Assembly: GCA_030148605.1 (NCBI GenBank)
Contig: JASBTD010000037.1
Location: 1-37,322 of the forward strand
DNA length: 37,322 bases
Source of the DNA: Erythrobacter sp.
GTDB lineage: Bacteria > Pseudomonadota > Alphaproteobacteria > Sphingomonadales > Sphingomonadaceae
Direction: 5' to 3'
Shown piece after piece: positions 35,402 through 37,322 of the stretch. The notes below the pieces were generated by a model, which saw only the letters and a program-made list of their open reading frames with translations, was not told the origin of the DNA and ran no database searches. Each line of letters begins with the position of its first letter. The stretch's first letter is position 1. The position numbers and the translations under genes were made by a program.

Positions 35402-35430
35402 GTGGTGGACAGGGCTGGATTCGAACCAGC
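35402..35430. repeat. Right attachment site within tRNA-Tyr 3' end
   Basis: This is the partner of the repeat at 13563-13589. It covers the CCA, the acceptor 3' strand and the T-arm of tRNA-Tyr. The crossover presumably lies within it and rebuilds an intact tRNA gene. Confidence 0.75.
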
Positions 35431-35488
35431 GTACGCTTGCGCGGGCAGATTTACAGTCTGCTGCCTTTAACCACTCGGCCACCTGTCC
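35403..35488 (-). tRNA. tRNA-Tyr (GTA anticodon)
   Basis: The 86-nt gene includes encoded CCA. The acceptor GGACAGG pairs with CCTGTCC, the D-arm reads GGCCGAGTGGTTAAAGGC, and the anticodon stem CAGACT-GTA-AATCTG carries GTA (complement at 35452-35454). A class II variable arm (CCCGCGCAAGCGTACG) and T-arm GCTGG-TTCGAAT-CCAGC complete it. The gene is intact and is the integration target of the island, whose integrase lies beyond its 3' end. Confidence 0.95.
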
Positions 35489-35626
35489 ACACCATTCCAG
35501 CGGAAATATACGGGCCGCACAGGCGGCTCCGCTTGCCGAGAGGCGCCCCTTTGGCGAAGCAGCGCTTGCCTGTCAATGGGGCTACTGGCAGGGGACTGCT
35601 GACAGATCAGTTTGCGGAGAACGGCA

Positions 35627-36421
35627 ATGGCCAAAGGCGAGCGCAAACGCGCGCTCAGAGGACGGGCAGGACGAATGAAGGGCGGGCGCGGTTCAGGTCG
35701 CGCAACGTCCGGTCACGTGCGGCTGTGGGGTCGTCATGCAGTGGAGGCTGCGCTCAAGAATCCGGCCCGCAACCATCGCAAGTTGTGGGCGACCCGCGAA
35801 GGCATCGAATCATTGGACGGCGAATTGTCGCCCGATTTCCCCGTGGAATATGCCGATGTGCAGGATCTGGCGCGGCTAGTCGCAAAGGACGCCCCGCACC
35901 AAGGGTTGGTGCTGGAATGCGAGCCTCTGGAGGATCGTTTCCTGGATGAATTTGCCGGCGCCGATGCCGAGCACCCGATTGTTGTGCTCGACCAGGTGAC
36001 CGATCCGCACAACGTCGGTGCGATCTTGCGTTCAGCGGCTGCCTTCGGCGCGGCTGCGATCATCACGCAGGACCGGCATGCCCCGCCCGAGTCGGGTGTA
36101 GTGGCAAAGTCTGCGTCCGGCGCGCTGGAGGTCGTGCCATGGGTGCGTGTCGTCAACCTCGCTCGCGCGCTCGATGAGCTGGCTGAGGCAGGATATTGGC
36201 GCATCGGGCTGACCGGGCATGCAGAGGCCACGCTTGCGGACGCGCTGCCCGCAGGGCCGGTAGAATTGGTGCTGGGCGCAGAAGGTGCCGGAATGCGGCA
36301 CAATATCGAAGCACATTGTGACGCGCTGGCGAAGCTGCCGATCACCCGCGCAGTCGAAAGTCTGAATGTTAGCAATGCCGCAGCAATTGCACTCTATGCT
36401 GTAGCCACAAGAAACGGCTGA
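35627..36421 (+). CDS. rlmB: SPOUT-family RNA 2'-O-methyltransferase (RlmB/TrmH type)
   Basis: This is probably the 23S rRNA Gm2251 methyltransferase. A basic N-terminal tail (AKGERKRALRGRAGRMKGG) precedes the RNA-binding substrate domain (LWGRHAVEAALKNPARNHRK). The SPOUT knot follows: VLDQVTDPHNVGAILRSAAA, then LVLGAEGAGMR and RAVESLNVSNAAAIALYA, which bind S-adenosylmethionine. The length is 264 residues from ATG 35627, with GGAGA six bases upstream. The long basic tail is common in sphingomonads. TrmH-type tRNA methyltransferase activity cannot be excluded, but the N-terminal domain favours RlmB. Confidence 0.9.
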   Translation: MAKGERKRALRGRAGRMKGGRGSGRATSGHVRLWGRHAVEAALKNPARNHRKLWATREGIESLDGELSPDFPVEYADVQDLARLVAKDAPHQGLVLECEPLEDRFLDEFAGADAEHPIVVLDQVTDPHNVGAILRSAAAFGAAAIITQDRHAPPESGVVAKSASGALEVVPWVRVVNLARALDELAEAGYWRIGLTGHAEATLADALPAGPVELVLGAEGAGMRHNIEAHCDALAKLPITRAVESLNVSNAAAIALYAVATRNG

Positions 36422-36440
36422 TTGACCGGAGGAAAGACCA

Positions 36441-37319
36441 ATGAACGCCCCTTCCCGCATTCGTAGCGCTGCTGTTGCAGTGCTGGCATCAATGTCGTTG
36501 CTGCTCACCGGATGTTTCGTTTCTCCGGGCAAGTTCGAGTCACAACTGGTGCTGAAGAAGGATGGCACTTTCAGCTTCGCTTATGATGGCGAGATTTTCT
36601 TCCTGGGCCTCAGCAAGCTGGCGCAGATGGGCACGGCGAGCGAGGAGTTCGAAGCCGAAACCTGTTACGATGACAATTTCGAGGTGCGCGAATGCAGCGA
36701 TGCCGAACTTGCCGAACAGCGCGCGGAGTGGGACGCACAAGCTGGACAGCGAGCCGAAAAGGCGCAGAAGGATGCCAGGGAAATGGCTGCGCTGATGGGC
36801 GGCATCGACCCGACCGATCCCGAGGCGAGCGAGGAACTGCGCAAGCTCTTGTTGCGGCACGAAGGCTGGAAAAGCGTCGAAGACAAAGGCGACGGCTTGT
36901 TTGAAGTGAGTTATGCGATCGAAGGCAACCTCACCCACGACATGATCTTCCCGGTGATCGACGGCTTTGCTTCAGCCAATGTTTTCGTCCAGGCGATCCG
37001 CCGCAAGGGCAAGGTTGTGCGGGTCAACGCGCCCGGCTTCTCGGCAGAAAACAGCAGCAACCCCATGGGCTCGATGATGGGCGGGATGGCTGGACTGGCC
37101 AATCTAGGCAATATGTCGAACAAAGCCGATGACGGTGGCGAAATGCCGGATATTCCGCCGCTTGATGGCAGTTTCCGTATCATCACCGATGGCGAAATAC
37201 TGGCCAACGACACGGATGAAGGTGCGCAGGTGACACCCACTGGCTGGAAGACCTTGAGCTGGAAGATCGACCCGCGCACGCAGGCGGCTCCAACCGCTCT
37301 GATCAATCTTTCAAACTAG
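36441..37319 (+). CDS. Predicted lipoprotein of unknown function
   Basis: The product is 292 residues. The signal peptide ends in a lipobox, LLTGC (Cys near residue 25), so it is likely a membrane-anchored lipoprotein. The following part is strand-rich (LVLKKDGTFSFAYDGEIFF), then a charged helical middle with CYDDNFEVRECSDAE (two cysteines that could form a disulfide) and a Met/Gly-rich stretch (MGSMMGGMAGLANLGNM). The end returns to strands. I recognise no family with a known role. It starts 19 bases after rlmB with GGAGG upstream, so it is probably co-transcribed. It ends three bases before the window edge. Confidence 0.85.
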   Translation: MNAPSRIRSAAVAVLASMSLLLTGCFVSPGKFESQLVLKKDGTFSFAYDGEIFFLGLSKLAQMGTASEEFEAETCYDDNFEVRECSDAELAEQRAEWDAQAGQRAEKAQKDAREMAALMGGIDPTDPEASEELRKLLLRHEGWKSVEDKGDGLFEVSYAIEGNLTHDMIFPVIDGFASANVFVQAIRRKGKVVRVNAPGFSAENSSNPMGSMMGGMAGLANLGNMSNKADDGGEMPDIPPLDGSFRIITDGEILANDTDEGAQVTPTGWKTLSWKIDPRTQAAPTALINLSN

Positions 37320-37322
37320 CCG

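Larger units (their letters stand above)
13563..35430. mobile_element. tRNA-Tyr-integrated mobilizable genomic island
   Basis: The right boundary is the intact tRNA-Tyr 3' end with a P4-type integrase adjacent. The left boundary is a diverged copy of the same tRNA 3' end in the same orientation. CCCCACACT repeats occur just inside both ends. The contents fit: excisionase-like regulators, oriT, relaxase, a second recombinase, efflux cargo and a defence-like locus. GC content is visibly uneven (single 60-base lines counted by hand: about 65% in traA at 24001, 62% in the RND gene at 18961, 53% at 27001 and 43% at 31861). No type IV secretion genes are present, so transfer would need a helper. 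Confidence 0.85.

Noticed and set aside
13563..35430. Calling the island a self-transmissible ICE
   Set aside because: No VirB/Trb type IV secretion genes or large coupling protein are present; only relaxase, accessory proteins and oriT are seen.

Overview
The window looks like a chromosome segment of an alphaproteobacterium of the order Sphingomonadales, most likely Erythrobacteraceae-like. This rests on the gene order, the GC-rich codon use, the alphaproteobacterial LexA-type box and the sphingomonad style of the mobilization genes; it is an inference from memory of such genomes, not a search result. Two blocks of core genome flank an integrated, mobilizable genomic island of about 22 kb.

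Left core (1-13488). Reading leftwards on the minus strand is rpsB-tsf, closed by a strong intrinsic terminator, then a tightly coupled envelope operon: pyrH, frr, uppS, cdsA, dxr, rseP, bamA and an OmpH/Skp chaperone cut by the window edge. It joins UMP kinase, ribosome recycling, isoprenoid and phospholipid precursor synthesis, and outer membrane protein assembly. Beside it lie psd-pssA (phosphatidylethanolamine synthesis), a KASIII-type condensing enzyme, and a small plus-strand membrane protein whose promoter carries a perfect alphaproteobacterial SOS box (GAAC-N7-GAAC).

Island (about 13563-35430). The right end is an intact tRNA-Tyr gene with a P4-type integrase beside its 3' end. The left end is a decayed copy of the same tRNA 3' end. 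Short CCCCACACT repeats occur in the same orientation just inside both ends. From left to right the island holds two AlpA/excisionase-type regulators; a MarR-controlled cargo operon (alpha/beta hydrolase, hotdog thioesterase, RND efflux adaptor and pump) with an operator inside its promoter; a second small tyrosine recombinase; a mobilization module (two TraC/TraD-like proteins, an oriT with an RSF1010/Ti-type nick site, TraA relaxase-helicase and a membrane protein); and an AT-richer defence-like locus. No type IV secretion genes are seen, so the island is probably mobilizable rather than self-conjugative.

The defence-like locus (26090-33941) is the best candidate for an undescribed system. 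It has a 1454-residue STAND-type NTPase with an N-terminal QxK nuclease-like domain and a long helical-repeat C-terminus; a possible small ORF coupled to it through a TTGA overlap; and, divergently, a 1076-residue protein with a PD-(D/E)xK-like N-terminus, TPR-like helices and an uncharacterised C-terminal region.

Right core (35403-37322): tRNA-Tyr, a SPOUT-family RNA 2'-O-methyltransferase (RlmB/TrmH type) and a predicted lipoprotein of unknown function.
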